Assembly (NCBI GenBank): GCA_965116345.1
Contig: OZ220680.1
Location: 806,001-870,000, forward strand
From: VXYL01 sp965116345
GTDB taxonomy: Bacteria; Pseudomonadota; Gammaproteobacteria; Pseudomonadales; Azotimanducaceae
DNA: 64,000 nucleotides
Direction of reading: 5' to 3'
Below, piece after piece: positions 41,136-49,980 of this stretch. Position 1 is the stretch's first letter. Every line of letters begins with the position of its first letter. The notes below the pieces were generated by a model, which had not been told where the DNA came from, ran no database searches, and saw only the letters and a list, made by a program, of their open reading frames with translations. The translations under genes were made by a program, and so were the position numbers.

Positions 41136-44100
41136 TTAGAAGCCGAGCGTCAGCCTTGCGAACCCAAGGCGGCCCATGATGTTGTCCAGATACCCCTCGT
41201 GGCCTGCCGGGGTCGTGACGGGATCCGGATAGGTGTCGAAGACATTGCGCACAGCGAGGTTCACCGACACGTAGCCGAACCCGAGGAACTCGGGTTTGGA
41301 GTACGTGTAGCTGACATCCCAGTAGTGTCGCGAATCGAAACCGCACACGGGGCTCGGCTGCCAACTGCAGCGTTCCGTCTCCAGCAATTCCGACTCGGAT
41401 TCGCTCAAGAGACCCGCCTCGCGTTGCTCGTCCCACGCGATGTTCAGGTTCGTCACCGAATCATGCCATCGACCGCTCAACTGCGCGGTGTGGTTGTCGC
41501 GGTACCAGCGCAGGCCCACGTTGACGCGCCACTCCGGGGTCGGCGGCAGAGCCGAGTAGAGGCCCTCGCCCGGTCCCACGAAGCTGGTCGTATTGCGGTT
41601 GCCCACCCCGTCGATCTTGATGCCGGCGCGAGGGTTGCCACTCTCTGCCGCCCAGCGGACGATGCTCTGTTCCAGATACTGCGTGCCGCTGAGCGAGGCG
41701 GTGAAGCTGCCCGCGTTGGCACCCATGAACGGCAGGATTTTCTCGCCATCGAAGGTGTAGCGCATGTTGTAGATCACGGTCGCGGTGGTCTTCTGGCCCT
41801 GGGCCAACCAGGGATTTTCCACCAGCGTCAAACCGAGGCCGTTTGGACCGCCGCCTCGTTCGAGTAGGGCGTTGCCCACTGGTCGTTCGCCTTCGCCGTT
41901 TCTCGCTTCACTCATCACCCAGTCGACTGCCGCGTTGGCCCGGCAATCCAACTCCGCTTGTGGCGTATTGGCCCGATAGTCCTCGGTCGATGTGGGCTGG
42001 AATGGCGGTGCCTCCTGACCGGGTTCGAGATTGCTGATATCCGGCGGGCTGTCGTAGTTCAGCAACGTGCCGGGGCAACGGCCCAGGACGAAGTCCTCGA
42101 AGCCGATTTCGTTGAGCGAGACGTGGCCACCGTGGCCAAGCCTGTCGGCCCGTCCGTTGAAGTCGACCGTGGTGTAGTCCACGTCCACGATCAACGAGCC
42201 GTCCAGGAACCGCAGTGAGAAGCCCGCATTCCAAAGTTCGGAGGTTTCCGCCCCCAATTCACTGTTGGGCGAGCTACCCAGAATCACGCCTTGGGTCGTA
42301 CCGTTGACGTCGCCGCTGCAATGCATGAGCTCCGGAATCTGGTCGCACAGATAGTCCCTGACCCCGCCGATGCTCTCACCTGTAGTTTGCGGCTCGCCGA
42401 AGAGCGCATAGAGCCCCGGCGTCACATACCCCTCGGTACGGCTGGTACGGAACGCAAGCCAATCCGTGGGACTGTAGCGCAGGGCGATCTTTGGAATCAC
42501 CGTGTCGAACGTACTCTTGCCGAGCTGCCCGATGATCCCCCGGGTCTCGATCTCGGCGTAGCGGCCGGCAATCTGCAGCTCCATGTCACCCCACACCGGG
42601 TGGTCCACCAGGGGCAACTGGAACTCCATGAACACGGCTCGGCTCTCCTGCTCGCTTTCGCGCAGGCCGATCTTGCCGCCACCGATCGCCGCCTGGTTCT
42701 GGACGTTCGGCCGCCACTCTTCCGTCTCCAGTCGCCAATGGGCCCCGATGGCCATGCCAACCGGCGCATCGTTGTACCACAGATGGAACAGGTTGCCGTT
42801 CGACGCCACGACGTCGAGGATCTGCATACCCAGATCCTGCTTGTTGTAGGCGAGGATGACGCCCGCGTTGCGGTTCTCGATCTCGGTATTCACTTCCTTC
42901 GCGTCGGGCGGCCGCCAGCCGGGATCGCTTTCAGCCGGGAACTTGTTGTTCGGATCACCGATCAACTGGCCGTCCTCGTTGGTGTTGAGGTACGTCGTCG
43001 TGAAGGGGTTCCAGCATTGGTCTCCCCTGGGGCCGGCTTGACACCGCAACGCTGCGGCTGTTTCCGGCCACAGCGGCTCGGGGTACTGCCGCGTCCGCTT
43101 GCCCAGAGCCCAGACCCAGTCGGCATCGACGATCCACTCGGTACTGGGGATCGTGAACTCGCCACCGAGTCGAATGCGCAGGTTGTCGCGCTGTGCGCGA
43201 CGTCTATAGGTCAGGATGTTGCCATCCTGGCCTGCCCACTCGATGTTGTTGTTGCGAGGATTCTTGGGATGGACGTTCAACTCCCCGTACCACTGTCGGG
43301 CATCCTCGAACAGGCGAATGCCGCCGCCGTCGAGGTCGAAACGATCCGGAATGCCGTTGCCGTTGGCGTCCTCCATGCTGATCAGCACCACGCGTGCCGC
43401 CGGGTTGCCCTGCGCACCGGCATCGGCCATGCCGTCGCCGTCGAAATCGCGGTCGGGAATGCCGTCGCCCGTGCCGTTGCAACCGCTGGCGTCGCACATG
43501 TCCTGGGCGAACACCAAGCCCTCGCCGGGTTCCTCGCCGTAGTCGTACAGGCCGTTGCCGTTGACGTCGGTCCAGTCGAGCCGGTTGGGGGTGTTGGGAC
43601 CGCTGTAGCCGTGCACGCGCGACCCATCCGCGAAGGCACGGAACGGATTGCCGGGATTCTCACCGATCACCATCGGCACCATGGGGCCGTAGAGCGAGGT
43701 GTTGTCCATTTCGTCGAGGCCGCCGGTCACATCACGGGTGTAGTAGTCGAGGGCGGCGACCACCACCTCGCCACGGAACTTGACGTAGTCGTTGAACTCG
43801 TACTCGAAGAAGCCCATGGCCTTGTTCTGCTCCATCTCCGCTTGGAGATCCTGCATGTCGGAGACGGACATGATGCAGTCCTCCGACCGCCAGGAATTGC
43901 TGTGGGCGTGGAGCATGCCGTTCAGGAAGTTGCCGTGCTTCGCGAGGTCGTTGTAGGTGGTCTCGGGAGGGCTAGTCCCCGGGCCGCTCAGGCCGCCGCC
44001 CGTTGTCGGCGTCCCCCAATGGTCGTTGCCGGCACCGAAGCCGTAGGCGCAACCCGGGTCCGCACGCCGAACGGCCGTCAGGCGGCCATCCGGGGCGTTG

Positions 44101-45104
44101 CCGATGTGCAGGTCGTCCGCGTTCGGCTCGTTGGCGCCTACCGGTCCGCCGCCCAATGGGCCACGCTGCCAGGCGGGGACGTGGGGCATCAACTCGCCGG
44201 TGGGACTTCGCACCGGGACAACCCAGTCGCCCGGGCTGCTGCGACCGCCCGCGTCATGCCACCACGGCGTGAAGACCTCGTTTCGCCACGGATCCTTGGC
44301 GCTGAGGATGTAGTCCGGACGGTCCGTGTAGCGCATTTGGTCGGTGCGCCGCAACTCCATCGCGAATATTAGTTCCGTCCTCTCGCCGTCCGCACCCGCC
44401 AAGAGGCTGAGGCCTTTGTTCGGCGCACCCCTCTCGAACGCTTGGTTCCAGTCGGTGGTGATCAAGAGCCCCTCGAAGCCGCGTCGCGGGATGAGGTTGA
44501 TCACGCCGCCCACGGCCTCGGAGCCATACAATGCCGACGCGCCGTCGAGGATCGTCTCGACACGGCCGATGCCGATTCCCGGGTAGGTGTTGGTGACATC
44601 CACGCCTGCACGCCGACCCCAGGTGTTGGTGTCCGCCGGGAGCCGGTGGCCGTCCATCATGGTCATGGTGGCGCGGGAACCGAGACCCCGCAGGTTGGCC
44701 CAGACCTCGACCCCCTGGTTCCACTGCTGGTCATCGGCACCGCCACCCTCGAACGGTGTGGCATTGGCGTTCACCCCGGTCTGGAACGTCTGGTCGAACA
44801 TGATGTCGCCGAGGTCCGGCGTGCCCGCCATTTCGAGGTCGATCTCGTCGAGGACGACGATCGGTGAAGGTAGGTCGAAGTTGTCGCGGCGGATAAACGA
44901 ACCCGTGACGATCACCTCCTCGACGGCCTCTCCGCTGGCATCCTCGGCATCGTCGTCCGAGTCATCCGCAACCTCGATCTCTTCGGCGTCCTCCGCCTCT
45001 TCGTCCGCTTCCGCGGCCAGCAGTTGCGCATTGGCCAAGGACAAGGCGGCACAACACACGAAGCCCACCAGTCCCCGGAACCCCAGAAACTTGATCAATG
45101 ACAT
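41136..45104 (-). CDS. TonB-dependent receptor with calcium-binding-type repeats
   Basis: A 1322-residue outer-membrane receptor. Signal peptide (FVCCAALSLANAQLLAAEA), then a very acidic stretch, then the TonB-box region VEEVIVTGSFIRRDN. The plug has SPIVVLDEIDLEMAGTPDLGDI, NLRGLGSRATMTMMDGHRLP and VETILDGASALYGSEAVGGVINLI. The barrel ends RLGFARLTLGF with terminal Phe, as required for BAM assembly. Residues about 512-595 form an unusual insert of EF-hand/thrombospondin-like repeats (DVNGNGLYDYGEE, GTGDGIPDRDFDGDGMADAG, DANGNGIPDRFDLDGG). ATG 45104 follows GAGGGG. It has its own terminator. The substrate is unknown; the size and context suggest a large organic ligand. Confidence 0.95.
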   Translation of the reverse strand: MSLIKFLGFRGLVGFVCCAALSLANAQLLAAEADEEAEDAEEIEVADDSDDDAEDASGEAVEEVIVTGSFIRRDNFDLPSPIVVLDEIDLEMAGTPDLGDIMFDQTFQTGVNANATPFEGGGADDQQWNQGVEVWANLRGLGSRATMTMMDGHRLPADTNTWGRRAGVDVTNTYPGIGIGRVETILDGASALYGSEAVGGVINLIPRRGFEGLLITTDWNQAFERGAPNKGLSLLAGADGERTELIFAMELRRTDQMRYTDRPDYILSAKDPWRNEVFTPWWHDAGGRSSPGDWVVPVRSPTGELMPHVPAWQRGPLGGGPVGANEPNADDLHIGNAPDGRLTAVRRADPGCAYGFGAGNDHWGTPTTGGGLSGPGTSPPETTYNDLAKHGNFLNGMLHAHSNSWRSEDCIMSVSDMQDLQAEMEQNKAMGFFEYEFNDYVKFRGEVVVAALDYYTRDVTGGLDEMDNTSLYGPMVPMVIGENPGNPFRAFADGSRVHGYSGPNTPNRLDWTDVNGNGLYDYGEEPGEGLVFAQDMCDASGCNGTGDGIPDRDFDGDGMADAGAQGNPAARVVLISMEDANGNGIPDRFDLDGGGIRLFEDARQWYGELNVHPKNPRNNNIEWAGQDGNILTYRRRAQRDNLRIRLGGEFTIPSTEWIVDADWVWALGKRTRQYPEPLWPETAAALRCQAGPRGDQCWNPFTTTYLNTNEDGQLIGDPNNKFPAESDPGWRPPDAKEVNTEIENRNAGVILAYNKQDLGMQILDVVASNGNLFHLWYNDAPVGMAIGAHWRLETEEWRPNVQNQAAIGGGKIGLRESEQESRAVFMEFQLPLVDHPVWGDMELQIAGRYAEIETRGIIGQLGKSTFDTVIPKIALRYSPTDWLAFRTSRTEGYVTPGLYALFGEPQTTGESIGGVRDYLCDQIPELMHCSGDVNGTTQGVILGSSPNSELGAETSELWNAGFSLRFLDGSLIVDVDYTTVDFNGRADRLGHGGHVSLNEIGFEDFVLGRCPGTLLNYDSPPDISNLEPGQEAPPFQPTSTEDYRANTPQAELDCRANAAVDWVMSEARNGEGERPVGNALLERGGGPNGLGLTLVENPWLAQGQKTTATVIYNMRYTFDGEKILPFMGANAGSFTASLSGTQYLEQSIVRWAAESGNPRAGIKIDGVGNRNTTSFVGPGEGLYSALPPTPEWRVNVGLRWYRDNHTAQLSGRWHDSVTNLNIAWDEQREAGLLSESESELLETERCSWQPSPVCGFDSRHYWDVSYTYSKPEFLGFGYVSVNLAVRNVFDTYPDPVTTPAGHEGYLDNIMGRLGFARLTLGF

Positions 45105-45265
45105 AGTTCCAATCCCCTCAACCCCATTGAAATAGGTATGTCGCCCGCCGCCACCCAAATGCGGCAAAAGGCAGACGGACTGCCCGACTATATCACAACA
45201 ATGACGCATGGCAAGCCGACTCCACGCTTACCGGCAGTTCGTGCATGCCTTACGCAACCTATTGA

Positions 45266-45271
45266 ATTATA
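45266..45271 (-). promoter_or_regulatory. Possible -10 box upstream of the receptor gene
   Basis: TATAAT on the minus strand inside an A/T-rich patch (45258-45283) of an otherwise GC-rich 247-bp region. It would give a leader of about 155 bases before ATG 45104. No good -35 box at the right spacing is seen. Confidence 0.3.
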
Positions 45272-45332
45272 TTGAAACTCTTTCGTCCGGCACCCCCGAT
45301 GAAGGGCCACCGGATACCTGCATTTGTGGGAT

Positions 45333-45356
45333 GGTCTCAACCAGACCTTCCCTAGC
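45333..45356. repeat. REP-like repeat, second type, partial copy overlapping a stop codon
   Basis: GGTCT-caacc-AGACC followed by TTCCCTAGCG. The right half is the same as in the 9933-9965 copy. The TAG within it is the stop codon of the ASPIC lipoprotein gene, as at 9961. Confidence 0.65.
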
Positions 45357-47028
45357 GCGAGGCGCCTTGGTCCTCGCGTCGGCTTCGTCCGCCCTCGCCG
45401 CGCCGCAGCGTCCAAGTCGTGCCGCTCTCGAAATCCCCGAACACCTCGACATCACCGCCGGGCCAACTGACGGCGACCTCCGCGATGTGAGAGTGTTCAC
45501 CAAGGCCAAAATGAACGCGCGGGTCGTTCGACGAGAAGTAGCTGGCCGCGAACTGGACGTCCCGAGCAAGCCGCCTACCGCCGACGACAGCGGTGACCGT
45601 CGCGCCAGGCGCGTCCCGCCCAGCCTTCGTCAGCACGCGAAAGGCGACCCACCGACCCCGTTCCGGCACCCGGTTGATGAGCACGTAGGCCGGTCCCTCG
45701 CGGTTGACCACCACCATGTCCAGACCGCCGTCGCCGTCGAGGTCGCCCACCGCCAGACCGCGACTGGTATGGACGAGGGGCGTCGCGACCCCGCCCGCGG
45801 GTCGAACCTCCTGGAACCGCTGCGTCGGCGCGCGCACGCCCTGGTACAGGACATTGCCTTCTGCGAAGGGATCGGGCGTGGCCTCCGGGTTGCCGTCGAC
45901 CTTGCCGTTGGCCTCGTACAAGTCCAGGGTACCGTCGTTGTCGAAGTCGGCAAGCGCAACCCCGAAGCGTGTATGGCGACCGCTACCCGACAGCCCCAAG
46001 CGAGCCGTGGCGTCCGCGAACCAGCTACCTTCGTTCCGGTAGAAGGAGTCCGATTCGCCTTCGAAGTTGACCACGAGGAGATCGGTGTCACCGTCGTCGT
46101 CGACGTCCGCCGCGGCAACTCCCATGCCGGCTTTCGCCATACCGTGGTCGTCGACGGCACATCCCCAGACGACGGCTTCATCCTCGAAGCGCAGACCACC
46201 CCGGTTGAGCCACAGCTGGTTCACGTTGCGATCGTTCGCGACGAACACGTCGAGCAGGCCGTCTCGGTTGAAGTCCGCAGCCACGATGCCGAGGCCGTTG
46301 CCGTAGGCGGTGTTCAGACCGGCTTCGGCGGTGACGTCGGTGAACGTTCCGTTGCCGTCGTTGCGGAATAGCCGATCAGGCGCCGGGGCGGCGTAGGTTG
46401 TCGGCGCGCAGTAGGTCGGCTCGCCGCGGTCATGGCAATCCCGTTCGATCGACGGCGTCCAGTTGATGTAGTTGACTAGGAACAGGTCCAGATCGCCGTC
46501 GACATCGAGGTCGAGGAACGCCGCGGCACCGCCCCAGCCGGGATCGTCCACGCCCGCCGCTTGCGCCACATTCCGGAAGACGCCGCCGCCGTCGTTTCGC
46601 AACAGGGCGTTGGCCCCGTAGTTGGTCACGTAGAGGTCGACATCGCCGTCGTTGTCGTAGTCGCCGGCCGCGACGCCCATGCCGTACCCCGGATCGTCTC
46701 CGTCGCCGCTGTTCGCGACTTCCTCGAAGTGCCCGCCGCCGCGGTTGAAATACAGACGATTGCCGAGACCGGCATCGCCGTTCAGTGCAGAGGCCAGGCC
46801 GCCACTCTGCACCAGGTAGACATCGAGGTCGGCGTCGCCGTCGAAGTCCGCCAGCGCAACGCCGCCGCCGACGATCTCGGGCAGCATGGGTCGAGCCGAC
46901 AACCCGGCCTCGTGTTCGAAGTCGATGCCGCGGCGCGCCGCCTCCTCCGTGAACCACGCCGGCTCGTCGGCGCAACCACCGATCAGCCCCAGCAGCCCAA
47001 GCGCCACGCTGCCAAGCGACCGGTTCAC
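45352..47028 (-). CDS. FG-GAP/ASPIC-UnbV (CRTAC-like) lipoprotein
   Basis: A 558-residue lipoprotein (lipobox LIGGC around residue 19) with a single propeller and ASPIC domain. FG-GAP repeats with calcium sites: LADFDGDADLDVYLV, GDYDNDGDVDLYV, LDVDGDLDLFLV, ADFNRDGLLDVFVA, ADVDDDGDTDLLVV, ADFDNDGTLDLYEA, GDLDGDGGLDMVVV. The CRTAC hallmark with a Cys pair is at about residues 185-215 (IERDC...PTYCAPTTY, then DRLFRND). The C-terminal ASPIC/UnbV part contains PGATVTAVVGG and HFGLGEHSHIAEVAVSWPGG. GTG 47028 overlaps the stop of the TPR gene upstream (GTGA), so the pair is coupled. Function unknown; calcium-stabilised binding protein inferred. Confidence 0.88.
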   Translation of the reverse strand: MNRSLGSVALGLLGLIGGCADEPAWFTEEAARRGIDFEHEAGLSARPMLPEIVGGGVALADFDGDADLDVYLVQSGGLASALNGDAGLGNRLYFNRGGGHFEEVANSGDGDDPGYGMGVAAGDYDNDGDVDLYVTNYGANALLRNDGGGVFRNVAQAAGVDDPGWGGAAAFLDLDVDGDLDLFLVNYINWTPSIERDCHDRGEPTYCAPTTYAAPAPDRLFRNDGNGTFTDVTAEAGLNTAYGNGLGIVAADFNRDGLLDVFVANDRNVNQLWLNRGGLRFEDEAVVWGCAVDDHGMAKAGMGVAAADVDDDGDTDLLVVNFEGESDSFYRNEGSWFADATARLGLSGSGRHTRFGVALADFDNDGTLDLYEANGKVDGNPEATPDPFAEGNVLYQGVRAPTQRFQEVRPAGGVATPLVHTSRGLAVGDLDGDGGLDMVVVNREGPAYVLINRVPERGRWVAFRVLTKAGRDAPGATVTAVVGGRRLARDVQFAASYFSSNDPRVHFGLGEHSHIAEVAVSWPGGDVEVFGDFESGTTWTLRRGEGGRSRREDQGASR

Positions 47029-48449
47029 GAACCCGACTCCTCGAGATCGGCCAGCCAGGCGAGGGCCGAAGCCAAATCTCTCGCGTGGGTGCCCAGCACC
47101 TCGGCGCGGGCAAGCGCCAGCCGGGCTTCGTCGAAGCGACCCATTTCCGCGTATGCCCGGCCCAGAAAGATGTGGCCCTTGGTCAGTTCCGGATCGAGAC
47201 GCACTGCACGCTCCAAATATTCGACAACCGCGGGCCACTGCCTTCGCTCGCCGGCGACCAAGGCGGTGTAGTACAGGGCAATGGCGCGCTCTCCGTAGGG
47301 CGTCATGGCATCGAACACCGCCTTGGCGGCGTCGTAGTCGCCCTCCCTGATCAGCAGCAGGCCCTTGCGTTCATATGCAGAGGTCAGGCTCGGCGCCAGG
47401 TCGATGGCGTGACCGTAGTGTTCCACTGCAAGGCGCGCTTGGCCACGCTCCTCGTGGAGGTTTGCGAGGTTGTAGTGAAACAGGTAGTAGTCGGGATGGA
47501 CGCCGATGCCGTGCCGCAGAACTTCGTAGGCGAGATGCGGGCGCCCGGTGAGCCGATAGGCGATCGCAAGATTGTTGAGCAGCGTCATGTCGTCCGGTTC
47601 CGCCTCGCGCAGGGCCTCGAGCATGGTTGCGGCCGCACGGGACTCGCCGTGTCGGAGTAGCCTTTCGGCCAGACCCAGCCTGCCGTGGAAACCCCGCACG
47701 AACTCGTCCTTCGCATCCCGCTGCTCATCGCGCCAACGCAACCGCACCGCATCTCCACCCCGCCCAGCAGCGACCGCGGCCTCCTCGGACCGCCCTGCCG
47801 CCCGATAGGCCTTGGCCAAGAGCCCGTACAGATACGGGTGGCCAATATCCAATGCGACGGGTTCCAGTAGGGCAATGGCATCGGCATGGCGTCCTTCGCG
47901 CAGATGGCCACGTGCAAGGCCGGCTGCCGCCACAGCCCGGACTTCGCCACGTGGGCTGCCGTCCAACAGGTCCCCGTATTCCTCGACCGCCCCTTCGACA
48001 CGATCCAGATCCAGAAGCCACGCGGCGCGCTGCAGTCGAGCGGGCAGATAGGCGGGGTCGAGGGCGATGGCCCGGTCCACGCTTAAGAGTGCTTCCTCGA
48101 TCAATCCGCGTTCGGCGAGCAGAAATGCTCGATGGTAGGGCCAGCGGAAATCCCCAGGTTCGAGCGCTTCCGCCTGCCGGTAGCTGAGTGCCGCCGCATC
48201 GATGAAGCCGTTCGCGTCGTAGGCGAGGCCGAGACGCCCTCTCAGCGCCCCGGACTCGGGAACGGTGCACGCCGACTCGTAGAGTTCGCCGAGGAAGCCG
48301 GCAAGCTCTTCGTCCCCGGCGTCCAATCCCGCCGACACCGGATCGCCCACGCCCCCACAGCCTAGTGGGCCCAACAGCATCCATGCCAGGCAGGTCAGGT
48401 TGGTTCGGACCCGTGGGGCACGCTGAAGTACTAGAAACTTGCGGGACAC
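47025..48449 (-). CDS. TPR lipoprotein paired with the ASPIC gene (copy A)
   Basis: A 474-residue protein with a lipobox (LLGPLGC) and about nine TPR-like repeats: ALSYRQAEALEPGDFRWPYH, RAIALDPAYLPARLQRAAWLL, GHPYLYGLLAKAYRAAGRSEEA, DMTLLNNLAIAYRLTGRPH, DYYLFHYNLANLHEERGQ, TKGHIFLGRAYAEMGRFDEARLAL. It looks like a protein-protein scaffold on the periplasmic side. The architecture matches the TPR protein at 56491-57954, which likewise precedes an ASPIC gene. GTG 48449 starts four bases after the stop of the preceding TPR gene. The longer open frame is a shadow of that gene. Confidence 0.82.
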   Translation of the reverse strand: MSRKFLVLQRAPRVRTNLTCLAWMLLGPLGCGGVGDPVSAGLDAGDEELAGFLGELYESACTVPESGALRGRLGLAYDANGFIDAAALSYRQAEALEPGDFRWPYHRAFLLAERGLIEEALLSVDRAIALDPAYLPARLQRAAWLLDLDRVEGAVEEYGDLLDGSPRGEVRAVAAAGLARGHLREGRHADAIALLEPVALDIGHPYLYGLLAKAYRAAGRSEEAAVAAGRGGDAVRLRWRDEQRDAKDEFVRGFHGRLGLAERLLRHGESRAAATMLEALREAEPDDMTLLNNLAIAYRLTGRPHLAYEVLRHGIGVHPDYYLFHYNLANLHEERGQARLAVEHYGHAIDLAPSLTSAYERKGLLLIREGDYDAAKAVFDAMTPYGERAIALYYTALVAGERRQWPAVVEYLERAVRLDPELTKGHIFLGRAYAEMGRFDEARLALARAEVLGTHARDLASALAWLADLEESGS

Positions 48450-48453
48450 GACA

Positions 48454-49980
48454 CTAGCGAGCCTCGGGGGGAACCCACCATGGCGAACCACGCGCAAACG
48501 GTCGTGCAGGAGGCCCACCACGAGCGAGCGAATCGAGAACCATTGCCGCATCCGGATGCGGCAGGTCGGCCGTCGCGAGTTCCTCGGCAACTTCACGGTT
48601 TCCGGATGCCTGTTCGACCATCGCCAATGTCATGCGGGTGTCCGCGTCATCACGGACCTTCAGCAGCGCCGCAATCCGCCGCCGCGCCGCAGCGGCATCT
48701 CCACAGATCGCGTCGGCACGTGCCAGGACCAAGTGCGCCTCGCCCCATCCCCGCTGCAGTTCAAGGGCGCGTGCCAACGGCTCCCGAGCATCGCAGTCGC
48801 CGAGGCCCAGCATGGCCAGCGAAAGCCAGTACAGGTAATAGGCGGATTTGTCGGGGTCTTCCGAGAGCAGGACCTCGTAGTCGTTCATGGCCTCCTTGAA
48901 GCGGCGTTCCCGCATCGACAAGGCAGCCGCCAGGACGCGGGTCCGGTCGTCCTCCGCCAAGCGCAACGACCGCCGTACGGCCACCAGCGATTCGAGCCTG
49001 CGTGGCTCTTCGTCCATGGCCCGCATCAGCCAAGCGAGCAGGTACCAGCTGCGCGCCGATTGTTGGTCGATGTCAATCACGCGCCGCACTTCGGCGATGG
49101 CGTCGTCCCGTCGACCCGCCACACCAAGAAGATGCGCGTAGGTGAGGCCCACATCCACATCGTCGGGGTCAAGCAGCGCAGCTCGCGCCAAGCTATCGAC
49201 GGCCGACTTCGTGTCGCCACGCTCCAAGGCCCATTCGCCAACCTTGACGTAGAACCGGGCACTCAGACTCAACCGCGCGACCTCAAGCAACAACGGGTCG
49301 TCGATCTTCGGTGCCGCATTGGCATCACCTCGCCGGGCCAGCCATTCACGTGTCAGGGCGTCGTTGCCGAGCCGGCGGTGAACCATCGCCAGCTTGTAGG
49401 CCAGCGCACCCGCATCCGGCTCCAATGTGTGTGCGCGTTCGAGCAGTTCCGCCGCCGCCTCCCATCGTTCCTCGGCGATCGCGACATCGGCGCGAACCGC
49501 CAGCATGATCGCCGCCTCGTCCTGCTCCTCCTCGAGCCGATCGAGTATCAACGCCGCCGCCTCGTGGTCGCCCGCCTGCAACACGGCGCGGGCCAGGCGA
49601 ACGGTGGCCGCGAAATTGCCGCGATCGAGCCGCACCGCTTCCCGGTAGTCCGCGGCCGCCCGCTCGATCTCGCCCCGTTCCTCCAGCACGACACCGCGCA
49701 GATGGCGCCAGCGCGGATCGTTGTGTTCTGTCAATGCCAGACCGTATGCCCACTCCGCCGCCGGCGCGAGATGCTGGGCATGTAGAAACATGCCGAGACG
49801 ACCCCAGGCTTGGGCACGCGATGCGGCGTCTTTCGCGTCTGCCGCTTCGCCCTGGGCTTGACCGTGGGCTTCCACGACCGCGTTCGCCAGCGCGGGCGAC
49901 AGGCTGTCGAGATGCATGGACTCCGGCAGTTCGCTTGCGGTTCCGGTCGCGCACACGAACAACAAGATGACCGCCCTCAC
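48454..49980 (-). CDS. Exported TPR protein
   Basis: A 508-residue protein with a short signal (VRAVILLFVCATGTA) and TPR repeats throughout: WAYGLALTEHNDPRWRHLRGV, AAADYREAVRLDRGNFAAT, AAELLERAHTLEPDAGALAYK, SLARAALLDPDDVDVGLTY, DKSAYYLYWLSLAMLGLGD, EAHLVLARADAICGDAAAA. It resembles the two other TPR proteins but is more diverged. GTG 49980 overlaps the TGA of the large FG-GAP gene (GTGA), and four bases separate its own stop from the next TPR gene. The four genes from 53372 down to 45352 therefore form one operon. Confidence 0.8.
   Translation of the reverse strand: MRAVILLFVCATGTASELPESMHLDSLSPALANAVVEAHGQAQGEAADAKDAASRAQAWGRLGMFLHAQHLAPAAEWAYGLALTEHNDPRWRHLRGVVLEERGEIERAAADYREAVRLDRGNFAATVRLARAVLQAGDHEAAALILDRLEEEQDEAAIMLAVRADVAIAEERWEAAAELLERAHTLEPDAGALAYKLAMVHRRLGNDALTREWLARRGDANAAPKIDDPLLLEVARLSLSARFYVKVGEWALERGDTKSAVDSLARAALLDPDDVDVGLTYAHLLGVAGRRDDAIAEVRRVIDIDQQSARSWYLLAWLMRAMDEEPRRLESLVAVRRSLRLAEDDRTRVLAAALSMRERRFKEAMNDYEVLLSEDPDKSAYYLYWLSLAMLGLGDCDAREPLARALELQRGWGEAHLVLARADAICGDAAAARRRIAALLKVRDDADTRMTLAMVEQASGNREVAEELATADLPHPDAAMVLDSLARGGPPARPFARGSPWWVPPEAR

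Noticed and set aside
42291..44372. Plus-strand open frame of 693 codons inside the TonB receptor gene
   Set aside because: It is the mirror of the receptor frame, with no recognisable domain and no ribosome site. The minus-strand product has full plug and barrel signatures.
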